NCBI GenBank assembly: GCA_900550595.1
Contig: URTB01000018.1
Location: 1 to 14,498 of the forward strand
Reading direction: 5' to 3'
DNA: 14,498 nucleotides
Source: an uncultured Collinsella sp.
GTDB lineage: Bacteria; Actinomycetota; Coriobacteriia; Coriobacteriales; Coriobacteriaceae
Shown: positions 1 through 8,576 of the stretch, piece by piece
Position numbering within the stretch: the first letter of the stretch is position 1
Layout of the letters: each line of letters starts with the position of its first letter
Translations under genes and position numbers: made by a program
Notes under the pieces: generated by a model
Database searches by the model: none
What the model was told of the DNA's origin: nothing
What the model saw: the letters and a program-made list of their open reading frames with translations, nothing else

Positions 1-1364
1 ACGCCGCGCCCGAGATGCTCACGCAGGATATCGAAGGCATCGCGGCCCTTCGCCGCTCGCCCGCCATCGATGTCTACGCGCTTTCGAGCATTCTGTACCA
101 GCTCTACAGCGGTCGCAAGCCGTTCGATGTGGAGTCGACGGGCGCCGCGGCAACCGGCTCGTTCTACCTCATAAAGACCAAGACCAAGCCGGCGCCGCTC
201 GAGCCGCGATGCAATGACGACGAAGCGCTCGTCCAGATCATCATGAAAGGCATCTCGGTCGAACAGGACAATCGTCCCACCGAGCAGCAGATGCTCGAGG
301 TGCTCTCGGCATACCTCACCGATGCCGAATCCGAGGGCCGCGAAGGCGCAGGAGACGAGGCCGCGATTGATATCGATTCTGGCACGCACCTTAAGGTCGA
401 CGTCGCCGGCGAGCGAGCGCGAGAGATTCTGGAGCAGGCCCGGCACGATGCCATGACCCGCCGCCGGTTTATTATCGGTGGCGTTGTCGCAGCCGTTGCG
501 GGGCTCGGCGTTATCGGGGCGGCAACCCATGGCTTTGGCATCCCCGACTACCTGGACGGCATTCGCGGTTCGCTTGACGACTACACCTGGGATCAGCTGC
601 AGGAGATTTCGCTCAAGATTAAGGCCGCCGAGACCCGTAGCGAGGCACGCGAGATTGCCAAGCGCTACCACCTGCTCGATGACAACGGGCATATCCCCTA
701 TCCATGCACCAAGCGCGTCACGCTCACCAACGGGCTGCAGGTTGGCGCGCAGCTTGTGGGCATCCGCCACGACGAGCTTCTAGACGGTACGGGCAAGGCA
801 GGGTTAACGTTTATGTTCGACGCGGGTATTGCCGAGCGCGATGCTGCGGCTGAACCGCCGAGCGCCGGCTGGGCAGATTGCGAGCTGCGGGAATGGCTCG
901 ATAACGACGGCCTTAAGCTGCTGCCCAACGAGTTGCGCGCACTCATCAAATCTGTCAAAAAGATCTCGAATAACGTTGGCGCTGCTAGAAGCGCATCGTG
1001 TCTGAGCGAGTTGCCCGCAACCCTTTGGCTGCCCGCCATGGTCGAGCTGTGCGGATTGCAGCCGCCCGAGTCATTTGCCGAGGGCTTTCACTACCTGGCC
1101 GACATCTACAACGGCGAAGGCAAGGAGTACCAGCTTTTCCGCGAGCTCAAGGTGAGTCCGTATACCACGAACGAGATGTTGGTTCGCCAGTGGAAGGGCA
1201 AGGACACCTGTTGGTGGGAACGAACGGCGAGTCCCGACACATCGGAGAGCGAAGGCACACTCTATATGAACCGCGTGGGACACGACGGCGACGCCTTTAC
1301 GTACGCAACGCCTGCGGAAAAGCCAAACAAGCGAACCTGCGTGATCCCCGGATTCTGTATCTAG
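1..1364 (+). CDS. Hanks-type serine/threonine protein kinase, C-terminal part, with membrane segment and DUF6273-like extracellular domain (5' truncated)
   Basis: The frame is open to the window edge and reads A-A-P-E-M-L from base 3, the APE motif of kinase subdomain VIII, so the ATG at 15 is internal and the ATP-binding and catalytic loops lie outside the window. Subdomain IX follows (DVYALSSILYQLYSGRKPF). A late-lobe arginine is seen in SVEQDNRPTEQQML. Counting from the ATG at 15, a basic stretch (TRRR) and one membrane helix (about residues 152-170) come next. A tail of about 225 residues (225-449) carries W-D-C-E-L-R-E-W-L, CWWERTASPD and a terminal CVIPGFCI, which resemble the DUF6273 module common in gut Firmicutes and Coriobacteriia. 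Family knowledge predicts a cytoplasmic kinase with an outside sensor or ligand-binding domain; the ligand is unknown. No terminator precedes the palindrome array 42 nt downstream. The kinase call is firm; DUF6273 is by motif memory. Confidence 0.85.
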   Translation, partial: AAPEMLTQDIEGIAALRRSPAIDVYALSSILYQLYSGRKPFDVESTGAAATGSFYLIKTKTKPAPLEPRCNDDEALVQIIMKGISVEQDNRPTEQQMLEVLSAYLTDAESEGREGAGDEAAIDIDSGTHLKVDVAGERAREILEQARHDAMTRRRFIIGGVVAAVAGLGVIGAATHGFGIPDYLDGIRGSLDDYTWDQLQEISLKIKAAETRSEAREIAKRYHLLDDNGHIPYPCTKRVTLTNGLQVGAQLVGIRHDELLDGTGKAGLTFMFDAGIAERDAAAEPPSAGWADCELREWLDNDGLKLLPNELRALIKSVKKISNNVGAARSASCLSELPATLWLPAMVELCGLQPPESFAEGFHYLADIYNGEGKEYQLFRELKVSPYTTNEMLVRQWKGKDTCWWERTASPDTSESEGTLYMNRVGHDGDAFTYATPAEKPNKRTCVIPGFCI

Positions 1365-1405
1365 GCGGCGGGAGTCTTGCCGTGACGGGACCCCACCCCG
1401 ACAAT

Positions 1406-1625
1406 TGTCTTGATCTGTAACAGTTAGAACCCAAAAACCGGTCTAGTTGTTACAGATCGAGACAAAACCCAGCCCCGCGAGACAACATCTCAATCTGTAA
1501 CAGTAAGGGGTTAAAAACCTCTCTAGATGTTACAGATCAAGACATTTGAGTTGACCGCGAACGGTCTGTCTCGATCAGTAACAGTTAGAGGTCATATTTG
1601 CTGCTAGATGTTACAGAACGAGACA
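1406..1625. repeat. Palindrome array 1: three 59-bp inverted repeats at 80-81-bp period
   Basis: Units lie at 1406-1464, 1486-1544 and 1567-1625, with spacers of 21 and 22 nt. Unit 1 has arms TGTCTTGATCTGTAACA and TGTTACAGATCGAGACA (one T.G pair). Unit 2 has two adjacent mismatch pairs. Unit 3 has changes inside the core (GATCAGTAACA; CAGAACGAG). Unit 2's centre can extend the stem (AGGGGTT with AACCTCT). The array starts 42 nt after the kinase stop codon and ends 141 nt before the next start codon. It contains no gene. Confidence 0.95.
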
Positions 1626-1630
1626 TTAGC

Positions 1631-1659
1631 TTGCCGAGAACTTCGCCTCATAATATATG
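1631..1659 (+). promoter_or_regulatory. Candidate promoter of the surface-protein gene
   Basis: TTGCCG (1631-1636), a 17-bp spacer and TATATG (1654-1659) form a fair sigma-A-type match in an AT-rich patch just after array 1. This would leave a leader of about 100 nt before the ATG at 1767. Nothing else promoter-like stands out in 1626-1766. The assignment is inference from consensus only. Confidence 0.35.
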
Positions 1660-1766
1660 ACTCAAGTGTGTCGATATTTCCTTGCCAATGTTGCGCAACA
1701 GAAACCCTTTCGGCGGTCGTAACGTACGAATTGTCATAGGTACCCCTTCAACGATTGGGAGAAGAA

Positions 1767-4700
1767 ATGGCAAAGTACGCACCTAAACACTTGGAAGTCT
1801 CAAGCGGCGACGAGCCTCGCCCCACATTCTCGGGCCACAAGGCAACACGACTCGCCGTCACCGCGGCAACCACCATCGCTATGACCGGCTCGTCGCTGCT
1901 CGCGCCGTTCTCGGCATTTGCCAACGATGTGAGTGATACCACGGCACAGGACGCGATCATGTCCCCGCTTGCTGTCCACGCCGGCGAGGCGGCAGGCTCC
2001 GCAGTAAAGGCAGACGCCCAGAAGATTGCCGACTTGCAGGCTGCGATCGACGCCGCAAAGGCTGCCGAGGCAGACGCTAAATCCGACTACGACACGGTGG
2101 CTGCCCCCTATACCGAAAAGCAGGCGGCCCGCGACAACGCACAAAGCACCTATGACGCCTCCGTCTCCGATAATTCGCAGGCAGAGGCCGCCGCGCGCGC
2201 CGAATATGCTCGCCAGCTCGATGAAAGCGTCAAGGCGGCCGACAGCGCCAGTGCCACGCTGAAGGATGCCCAAGGAAAGCTCGATGCAGCCAAGACCGAC
2301 GCCGAGGACAAGTCGAAGGTCCTTGATGCCGCAAAGCTGGCGGCAGCCGACGCGCAGGCCAAGCTCGAGGCAGCCCAGAAGGCAGCCGCCAACGCAACGC
2401 CGGAGGAAATCAAGGTCGCCGAGCAGGCAGCCGCAGATGCGCAGGCCGCTCTGGACCAAGCAAAGGCTGCGAAGGCCACTGCCGATTCCGCGCTCACCGA
2501 TGCCCAGCAGGCTCAGAGCGCCGCGCAGAGCGCTTACGACGAAGCGGCAGGCACGCTGGCTTCCGCTCAGCAGGAAAAGAACGCCGCGGATGGTAAGGTA
2601 GTCGCGGCACAGACAGCGTATGACAGCGCACAAGCCGATTTGGCGGCCGCAAAGGCAGGCGCCGAGGGCCCGGAGTATGACGCCGCCCAGGCAAAGGTCG
2701 ATGCTGCCCAAAGCGCACTCAACCAGGCGAAACAGCAGCAGGCGACTGCCGAAGCAGGCCTTTCTCAGGCAAATAGCGACGTTGAATCCAAGCAGGACGC
2801 CCTCACCGGCGCCGAAAGCGAGCTCGAAGCCAAGAAGCAGACAGTCGCAGCAGCCGAAAAAGATGTAACGGCAGCCCAGACGAAAGCCGATGCGGCGCAA
2901 TCGGAGTTGACCTCGGCAAAGCAGGCACATGCTGCCGAACTGGAGAAGGCAAAGGCCGCTCAGAAACAAGTCGACCAGGCAAAAGCCGAGAAGGAGCAGG
3001 CAGACAAGGCGCTCGAAACTGCCAAGGCAAACCAGGCGGCCGCCGATCAGGCCGTTGTCGATGCACAGAAAGCATACGATACGTGCAAGGCAGCAACCGA
3101 TAAGGCAACGACGGCGGAGGCGCAGAGCGTCATCGGCTTCTACCAGTTCATCGGTGCCAACGACGCTGCAAACACCATCTATAGGCAGAGCGATAAAAAC
3201 CCGACGACCATTGGCGATAAAAAAGACGGCACGTCACTCGACAACGCCAAGTTATCGTTTAACAAGCTGCGCGAGATTAACGAATACCGTGCAAGCGTTG
3301 GATTGAGTGAGCTTAGGGTGACGGCCGAGCAAATGGCAATCGCTCAATCCGACTCCAATTACTCTGACAAAACGCTAGGTCACTCAGATTACGCCATTTG
3401 TGAAAATGCCGCTTGGAACTTCAGTACTAAAGAAAACATCGCGCACCAATGGGTCGATGATGAAAAGGGGATATTTGACGAGGCTGCAGCGAAAGCCGGC
3501 CTTGGCAACGTTGCCCCCAAAGATGCTTGGGATACTTTCTGGAGCCACAAAACCGAATTCGAAAAGCACGGGGCAGACTTTGGCACCATCGGCCATTATT
3601 TGAATATCGTACAACCTAACGCCAAAACCATGGGATACGGCGTCAACTCGCGCGGAACCCTTTGGCCGTATGTGTTCGTCTTGGAGATCGACGACAATTA
3701 CGGTTCGTACGAGAAAGAATACTCGATCGATGAACTCGAGAATCTCTTTGATCAGTATCAGCTGAGCCTCTCCAAAGCCAGCGAAAAGCTCGCCGCCGCA
3801 AAGACGGACCTTGAGCAAAAGCGCAGCACAGCGGCATCGAAAGCCGATGCCGTAAAGGCAGCTGAAACCCTCGTCGCTCAAAAGCAGGAAGGCATTGTTG
3901 CCGCGAATAGCGACCTTGCCGCCAAGAACGACAGCGTAGCAAGTGCCGCCGCCGCTGTTGCCCTAGCAAAGCAGAATCTCGCCAAGGCAAACGGAAAAGT
4001 TGCCGAAGCCGAAGACCAGGTCAAAGCCGCCCAAAGCAACGTGGCGACCGCAGAGCAGGTCGTCAACCAGAAGCACGCCGAGCTTAAGGCATCGCAAGAG
4101 CAAGCCACTCAGAGTCAGAAGAAGGTTGATGACGCCAAGGCAGAGACTCTCGTAAAGCAGCAGGCTCTGCAAGATGCAAAGAAGGAACTTGCCAAGTATT
4201 CAGCCGATGTTGCTGCGGCTCAGGAGAAAGCCGACGAGGCCCATCAGGCGCTTGATGAAACCACGGCAGCCCAGACGTCTGCCCAGAGCGCTCTCAAAAA
4301 GGCGAAGCTCGACGAGGCTGCCAAGAAGCAGGCCCTCGACACCGCGAAGGACAACGCCGAGGCCAAGGCGGCGACCGCGGAGCACGCCGCAGGCGATTTG
4401 ACCGCAGCGGAAAACGACTTTGCCTCAAAGAAGGCCCATGCCGACGCCCTGAGTAACGCGGCCAATAATCTTGCCACCGCCGAGGCGGCCAAGCAGGACG
4501 CCGACGCAGCAGTTACCGAGGCCGGAGTCGCCCTTGGTGCGGCAAATGATGCCATCGCGAACGCCGAGCAGGCGGTCGAGAATTCTCAGGCCGCATCGGA
4601 TGCCGCTGTCGCTACCCTCGGAAAGCTCAAGTCCATCAACGTCGAAAACGGCATTGCTACTGGCTCTGACGCAAACGCGAACGATACGCTCAATGCCCTC

Positions 4701-5102
4701 TTTGCCAAGTGCGTCGCCGCCAAGCAGGCAGAACATAACGCAAAGGCCGCACTTGATGCCGCTCAGGCAGACCTTGATGCTGCGACGCCCGCCTACACCG
4801 CAGCGCTCAATGCCTACAACGAGGCGAAGGCAAAACGCGTAGCCGCCGAGCAAGCCCTGAAGGACGAGATCGCCCGCCAGGAGCAAGAGGCCGCGAAGGC
4901 CGAGCAGGCCAAGGTCACGCAGGCTGCCGCTAAGCCGGTTACTGGAAAGCCGTCTGCCGGCAACGCCAAGACGGCCGCCAACTCGGCACTTCCCACCACA
5001 GGCGACAATGCTGCGCTCGCCGGTGAGACGTTTGTCATCGGAGGTGTCGTGCTCGTAGCCGCCGGCGTCTTTCTGACTGACAAGAAGCGTCGTCAGGAGT
5101 AA
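1767..5102 (+). CDS. LPxTG cell-wall-anchored coiled-coil surface protein with central CAP domain (PrgA/Sec10-like architecture)
   Basis: The ATG at 1767 is preferred over the TTG at 1755 because GGGAGA lies just before it. The product has 1111 residues. The N-terminus has a signal peptide (hydrophobic stretch ending near SAFA). An Ala/Lys/Glu/Gln-rich coiled coil covers about 85-448. A globular insert at about 451-660 reads as a CAP/SCP domain: INEYRASVGL, H539 in LGHS, E546 in CEN, a W-S-H-K-T-E-F-E segment (592-599), and H610 in GHYLNI. A second coiled coil covers about 660-1055. The tail has LPTTG (1075-1079), a hydrophobic helix and KKRRQE, so sortase anchoring is expected. Enterococcal PrgA has this order, with the CAP domain held at the tip of a coiled-coil stalk. 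No conjugation genes are nearby, so surface exclusion is not implied; adhesion or wall-surface roles are equally possible. It is monocistronic, with its own terminator. Confidence 0.9.
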   Translation: MAKYAPKHLEVSSGDEPRPTFSGHKATRLAVTAATTIAMTGSSLLAPFSAFANDVSDTTAQDAIMSPLAVHAGEAAGSAVKADAQKIADLQAAIDAAKAAEADAKSDYDTVAAPYTEKQAARDNAQSTYDASVSDNSQAEAAARAEYARQLDESVKAADSASATLKDAQGKLDAAKTDAEDKSKVLDAAKLAAADAQAKLEAAQKAAANATPEEIKVAEQAAADAQAALDQAKAAKATADSALTDAQQAQSAAQSAYDEAAGTLASAQQEKNAADGKVVAAQTAYDSAQADLAAAKAGAEGPEYDAAQAKVDAAQSALNQAKQQQATAEAGLSQANSDVESKQDALTGAESELEAKKQTVAAAEKDVTAAQTKADAAQSELTSAKQAHAAELEKAKAAQKQVDQAKAEKEQADKALETAKANQAAADQAVVDAQKAYDTCKAATDKATTAEAQSVIGFYQFIGANDAANTIYRQSDKNPTTIGDKKDGTSLDNAKLSFNKLREINEYRASVGLSELRVTAEQMAIAQSDSNYSDKTLGHSDYAICENAAWNFSTKENIAHQWVDDEKGIFDEAAAKAGLGNVAPKDAWDTFWSHKTEFEKHGADFGTIGHYLNIVQPNAKTMGYGVNSRGTLWPYVFVLEIDDNYGSYEKEYSIDELENLFDQYQLSLSKASEKLAAAKTDLEQKRSTAASKADAVKAAETLVAQKQEGIVAANSDLAAKNDSVASAAAAVALAKQNLAKANGKVAEAEDQVKAAQSNVATAEQVVNQKHAELKASQEQATQSQKKVDDAKAETLVKQQALQDAKKELAKYSADVAAAQEKADEAHQALDETTAAQTSAQSALKKAKLDEAAKKQALDTAKDNAEAKAATAEHAAGDLTAAENDFASKKAHADALSNAANNLATAEAAKQDADAAVTEAGVALGAANDAIANAEQAVENSQAASDAAVATLGKLKSINVENGIATGSDANANDTLNALFAKCVAAKQAEHNAKAALDAAQADLDAATPAYTAALNAYNEAKAKRVAAEQALKDEIARQEQEAAKAEQAKVTQAAAKPVTGKPSAGNAKTAANSALPTTGDNAALAGETFVIGGVVLVAAGVFLTDKKRRQE

Positions 5103-5161
5103 GGATTTCGGGAGGACGGCTTCTCCTCCCTCCCACCGCTTCGCAAACCCTGCCCAGCATG

Positions 5162-5198
5162 CGCCGGGGCGCCCATCACGCGGGCGCCCCGGCGTTTT
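5162..5198 (+). terminator. Intrinsic terminator of the surface-protein gene
   Basis: A perfect 13-bp GC-rich stem (CGCCGGGGCGCCC at 5162-5174 with GGGCGCCCCGGCG at 5182-5194) and a 7-nt loop are followed by TTTT. It lies 59 nt after the stop codon. Confidence 0.9.
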
Positions 5199-5230
5199 AC
5201 GTTGTATGCCCGGGGCATCTGCTCCGAGAT

Positions 5231-5530
5231 TGTCTCGATCTGTAACAACTAAGACCCAAACATCGGTCTTACTGTTACAGATCGAGACATTCAGGTTACC
5301 CTCGAATGGTTTGTCTTGATCTGTAACAAATACTCGGTAAAACGGGGTCTAGTTGTTACAGATCGAGACGTTAGTTTTCGGCCGATTTCTATGTCTCGAT
5401 TTGTAACAGTTAGAGGTCATTTCCCCTGCTAGATGTTACAGATTGAGACATTGAGTTTCCTGCCAACTGTTTACCTTGATCCGTAACAGCTATGGTTCAA
5501 AAACCGGTCCAGACGTTACAGATTGAGATG
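5231..5530. repeat. Palindrome array 2: four 59-bp inverted repeats at 80-81-bp period
   Basis: Units lie at 5231-5289, 5312-5370, 5392-5450 and 5472-5530, with spacers of 22, 21 and 21 nt. The first unit is an exact 17-bp palindrome (TGTCTCGATCTGTAACA and its complement) and its centre adds a further AAGACC/GGTCTT pairing. The fourth is the most decayed (TACCTTGATCCGTAACA; CGTTACAGATTGAGATG). A lone degraded left arm may follow at 5562-5578. The array sits between the surface-protein terminator and the copA promoter, and ends 148 nt before the copA start. Confidence 0.95.
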
Positions 5531-5602
5531 ATTTGTTGGGGCGGACCATCGGTCAACCAACTACCCTCATCTGTAGCGAGATGTCATACATTTATTCTGT
5601 AC

Positions 5603-5630
5603 TAGACACCCCCAGGGGGTGGGGGTATAG
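5603..5630 (+). promoter_or_regulatory. Promoter of the copper-export genes
   Basis: TAGACA (5603-5608), a 16-bp spacer and TATAGT (5625-5630) form a sigma-A-type promoter, predicting a start near 5637 and a leader of about 40 nt before the copA GTG. The spacer is filled by the G/C-block operator, so a bound repressor would block polymerase directly. Confidence 0.7.
5607..5621. promoter_or_regulatory. CsoR-type copper operator (CACCCCC-A-GGGGGTG)
   Basis: This is a perfect 7+1+7 palindrome of a C block and a G block, followed by a further GGGGG run to 5625. CsoR-family repressors bind G/C-tract dyads of this kind, and a CsoR with intact Cu(I) ligands is encoded at 8577-8849. The position inside the promoter spacer supports repression that is lifted by Cu(I). 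Confidence 0.75.
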
Positions 5631-5678
5631 TATCGACAGGTTAACAATTCCAACACCGAACCACAGAAAGGAGAAGCC

Positions 5679-8021
5679 GTGGCTCAAGATAAGTTCGACG
5701 TGGGCGGCATGACGTGCGCCGCCTGCCAGGCGCACGTGGACCGCGCCGTGAGCAAGCTCGACGGCGTCCAAGACGTCGCGGTCAACCTGCTCGCCGGTTC
5801 CATGATGGTCGACTATGACCCCGCGCAGGTCTCCCCCGACGATATCTGCACCGCCGTCGATCGCGCGGGCTATTCGGCCTCGCCCGTCAGCACGGGCACC
5901 GGTGCCGCCGGCTCAAGCGACGGCGCACAAGCCAGGTCCGGCGCCGCCCATATGGAGTCGCCCACCAAAAAGTTGGAGGCCGCCGCCTCCGCCATGCGCA
6001 CCCGCCTCATCGTCTCGATCGCATTCCTTATCCCACTGTTCTACATAGGCATGGGACACATGCTTGGCTGGCCGCTGCCCAGCATTTTCACCGACCATAC
6101 CCACAGCATGACGCTCGCCCTCACCGAGCTTGTCCTGCTCATCCCCATCGTCTATGTCAACGACGCGTACTTTATCAATGGGTTTAAATCACTCGCACAC
6201 GGCGCGCCCACCATGGACGCCCTCATCGCCGTGGGCGCCACCGCTTCCATCGCCTGGTCGCTCTACGCCATGTTCATCATGGCCGACCAATTAGCCGCGG
6301 GTCAGGTCCACGAAGCCATGATGACGGGCATGGACAATCTGTATTTTGAGAGCGCGGGCACGATCCTGTCGCTCGTCACCGTGGGCAAATACCTCGAGAC
6401 GCGCAGCAAGTCCAAGACCGGCGGCGCTATCGAGGCGCTCATCGACTTAGCACCCAAGACCGCGACCGTCGTGGCAGAGGACGGCAGCGAGACCACCGTC
6501 GACGTCGACAACATCCTTCCCGGCCAGGTCCTGCACGTACGCCCCGGAGAGTCCATCCCCGTCGACGGCGTGGTGCTCGAGGGTAGCTCGGCTGTGGACG
6601 AGAGCGCGCTCACCGGCGAGTCCATCCCCGTGGAAAAGACCGCCGGCGACACCGTCAACGCCGCCACCGTCAACCGCACCGGTTCGTTTACCTTCCGCGC
6701 CACGCGTGTGGGCGCCGAGACATCGCTCGCCAAGATTATCAAGCTCGTCGAGGACGCCAACGCCACCAAGGCGCCCATCGCCCGCATGGCCGACAAGGTC
6801 GCCGGCGTGTTCGTGCCCGTGGTATTCGTGATCTCGGCCATGACCTTCGTGGCGTGGATGGCACTGACCGGTAGCGTGAACGAAGCGCTCACCTCCGCCG
6901 TCGCTGTGCTGGTGATCAGCTGTCCGTGCGCATTGGGTCTGGCCACGCCCGTCGCTATTATGGTCGGCACCGGCAAGGGCGCCGAGATGGGCATTCTGTT
7001 CAAGAGCGCCGAGGCACTGGAGAGCCTGCGCAGCGTGGGCACCGTGGTGCTCGATAAGACGGGCACGGTCACCCGCGGCAAGCCTGCCGTGACCGATATC
7101 GTGGTGGCCACGCGCGCCGACGGCTCGCCCGCCATGAGCGAAAAGGCGCTGCTCAAGCTGGCCGCTGCGCTGGAGCGCTCAAGCGAGCACCCGCTGGCCG
7201 AGGCGATTTTGGCCGAGTGCGAGGCGCGCGGAATTGTCGCGCGCATGGTCGAGGACTTTGCCGCCGTGCCCGGTCGTGGCGTGACGGCGCGCGAGGGGCA
7301 AAACACCATTGCAGCCGGCAACGTACGCCTGATGGACGAGCTGGGCGTTACCGTGCCCGCGGGTCTTGCCGAGCAATTTGCCGCCGAAGGCAAGACGCCG
7401 CTGTTCTTTGCCAAGAACGGCGAGCTCGTCGGTACCATCGCCGTGGCTGACGAGGTCAAAGAGACGAGCGCCGAGGCCATCGCCGCGCTCCGCAAGCTCG
7501 GCGTCGACGTGCGCATGCTCACCGGCGATAACCGCGTGACGGCCGAGGCAATCGCCCGCCGCGTGGGGCTGAGCAGCAAGCAGGTCATCGCCGACGTCCT
7601 CCCCGCCGACAAGGAGCGCCACGTGCGCGAGCTGCAGGATGCGGGCAGCAAGGTCGCCATGGTGGGCGACGGCATCAACGACTCCCCCGCCCTGGCGCGC
7701 GCCGACGTGGGCCTTGCGATCGGCACTGGTGCCGACATCGCCAAGGAAGGGGCAGATGTGGTACTCATACGCAGCGACCTCATGGACGTCGCCCGCGCCA
7801 TCGAGCTGTCGCGCGCGACGATCCGCAACATCAAGCAGGACCTGTTCTGGGCACTGTTCTACAACGGCATCGGCATTCCGCTCGCCGCGGGCGTGTTCTT
7901 CCCGCTCACCGGATGGCAGCTCTCGCCGATGTTTGGCGCCGCGGCCATGAGCCTGTCGAGCGTGTGCGTCGTAAGCAATGCGCTGCGCCTGCGAACCTTT
8001 AAGCCTAAAGTGGCAAAATAG
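5679..8021 (+). CDS. copA: Cu(+)-exporting P1B-1-type ATPase
   Basis: The GTG start at 5679 follows a good AAAGGAG site. The 780-residue product is a normal length for a one-HMA CopA. In order it shows: an N-terminal metal-binding domain with GMTCAAC (C13, C16); a short linker; membrane helices; the actuator loop with TGES (312-315); the transport-site CPC (415-417) in [12 protein letters not shown]; the phosphorylation motif DKTGT (D459); the nucleotide-binding HP (504-505) in SSEHPLA; the hinge [10 protein letters not shown]; and the last two helices with YNGIGIP and MSLSSV. CPC plus YN plus M-S-x-S-S is the P1B-1 signature, so the substrate is Cu(I) (Ag(I) also possible), pumped out of the cytoplasm. 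Control is expected through the operator in its promoter. It is followed by copZ after a 147-nt gap holding a palindromic element. Confidence 0.97.
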   Translation: MAQDKFDVGGMTCAACQAHVDRAVSKLDGVQDVAVNLLAGSMMVDYDPAQVSPDDICTAVDRAGYSASPVSTGTGAAGSSDGAQARSGAAHMESPTKKLEAAASAMRTRLIVSIAFLIPLFYIGMGHMLGWPLPSIFTDHTHSMTLALTELVLLIPIVYVNDAYFINGFKSLAHGAPTMDALIAVGATASIAWSLYAMFIMADQLAAGQVHEAMMTGMDNLYFESAGTILSLVTVGKYLETRSKSKTGGAIEALIDLAPKTATVVAEDGSETTVDVDNILPGQVLHVRPGESIPVDGVVLEGSSAVDESALTGESIPVEKTAGDTVNAATVNRTGSFTFRATRVGAETSLAKIIKLVEDANATKAPIARMADKVAGVFVPVVFVISAMTFVAWMALTGSVNEALTSAVAVLVISCPCALGLATPVAIMVGTGKGAEMGILFKSAEALESLRSVGTVVLDKTGTVTRGKPAVTDIVVATRADGSPAMSEKALLKLAAALERSSEHPLAEAILAECEARGIVARMVEDFAAVPGRGVTAREGQNTIAAGNVRLMDELGVTVPAGLAEQFAAEGKTPLFFAKNGELVGTIAVADEVKETSAEAIAALRKLGVDVRMLTGDNRVTAEAIARRVGLSSKQVIADVLPADKERHVRELQDAGSKVAMVGDGINDSPALARADVGLAIGTGADIAKEGADVVLIRSDLMDVARAIELSRATIRNIKQDLFWALFYNGIGIPLAAGVFFPLTGWQLSPMFGAAAMSLSSVCVVSNALRLRTFKPKVAK

Positions 8022-8053
8022 GCTCACCATTAAGTCCATTTAGAACGGGTTTT

Positions 8054-8139
8054 CCAGGTGCCCGAGATTGACCTGAAAGAGGAGCGACGCGTACTTTGGT
8101 ACGCGAGCGACGGCTTGAGGGTCAAGGTCGGGTGCCTGG
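8054..8139. repeat. Imperfect long hairpin element between copA and copZ
   Basis: A 21-nt left arm (8054-8074) pairs with 8119-8139; 16 positions are Watson-Crick and three more are G.U, leaving two mismatches. Inside is a second perfect hairpin, CGCGTAC-TTTG-GTACGCG (8088-8105), flanked on both sides by a direct AGCGAC (8083-8088, 8106-8111). The wobble pairs fit a structure kept as RNA. No T-tract follows, so it is not a classical terminator. It could damp or process the copA-copZ transcript. Confidence 0.75.
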
Positions 8140-8168
8140 GAAAGCCGACACAGCAGAGAGGAATACCC

Positions 8169-8390
8169 ATGCGTTTCACAATTAAGACTTCCGGCCTTAT
8201 GTGCGGCCACTGCGACGCCACCGTCGAGACGGCGTTGCTCAACGTTGCCGGCGTGACCGACGCCGACGCCGATCACGAGACTCAGACCGTGCAGGTGGAG
8301 TGCGCCGACACCGTGACCGCTGAGCAGCTCACTGCCGCCGTCGAGGGCGCCGGCGAGAAGTTCCACGCCCTGTCCGTGACCGCAGCCTAG
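8169..8390 (+). CDS. copZ: Small HMA-domain copper chaperone (CopZ-like)
   Basis: The ATG at 8169 is chosen because AGAGAGGA lies just ahead of it; a longer reading from 8058 would run through the palindromic element. The product has 73 residues, the usual size of a stand-alone HMA protein. The metal loop reads GLMCGHC, with C12 and C15 as the Cu(I) ligands; it departs from the usual GMTCxxC seen in the neighbouring CopA. The predicted role is to bind cytoplasmic Cu(I) and pass it to CopA. It lies between copA and csoR on the same strand. A mercury or other soft-metal carrier is a less likely alternative given the neighbours. Confidence 0.88.
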   Translation: MRFTIKTSGLMCGHCDATVETALLNVAGVTDADADHETQTVQVECADTVTAEQLTAAVEGAGEKFHALSVTAA

Positions 8391-8465
8391 CTGCCACCGC
8401 ACCAGCAGGCACCGCTGTCGGCCGACATAGCCGCCCAGCAACCACCGCTCAACCAGCCCTTCAGA

Positions 8466-8532
8466 AGTTGCGGTGAAATAGTTCCTGTTTTAGCGCTCCA
8501 AGCCCTCAATCAAGAACTATTTCACCGCAACT
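8466..8532. repeat. Perfect 19-bp inverted repeat upstream of csoR
   Basis: AGTTGCGGTGAAATAGTTC (8466-8484) and its exact complement (8514-8532) enclose 29 nt. It ends 44 nt before the csoR start. Sequence and size differ from the 59-bp palindrome, so it is a separate intergenic element. The rest of 8391-8465 shows nothing recognisable. Confidence 0.85.
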
Positions 8533-8576
8533 GAGGGCGAGGTATTTGAAGGATTGACCAGAAACGAGGACCCGCC

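Noticed and set aside
1800..2969. 389-residue minus-strand open frame opposite the surface-protein coiled coil
   Set aside because: Its Cys/Leu/Gly-rich pattern is the complement of Ala/Lys/Gln codons; no ribosome site or domain is seen.
6302..7834. 510-residue minus-strand open frame within copA
   Set aside because: It is a GC-rich shadow: Ser/Ala/Thr-rich without motifs, and fully overlapped by copA, whose motifs are all intact.
8058..8168. N-terminal extension of the copper chaperone
   Set aside because: It would encode the palindromic element as protein, whereas the ATG at 8169 has a good ribosome site and gives a normal 73-residue HMA protein.
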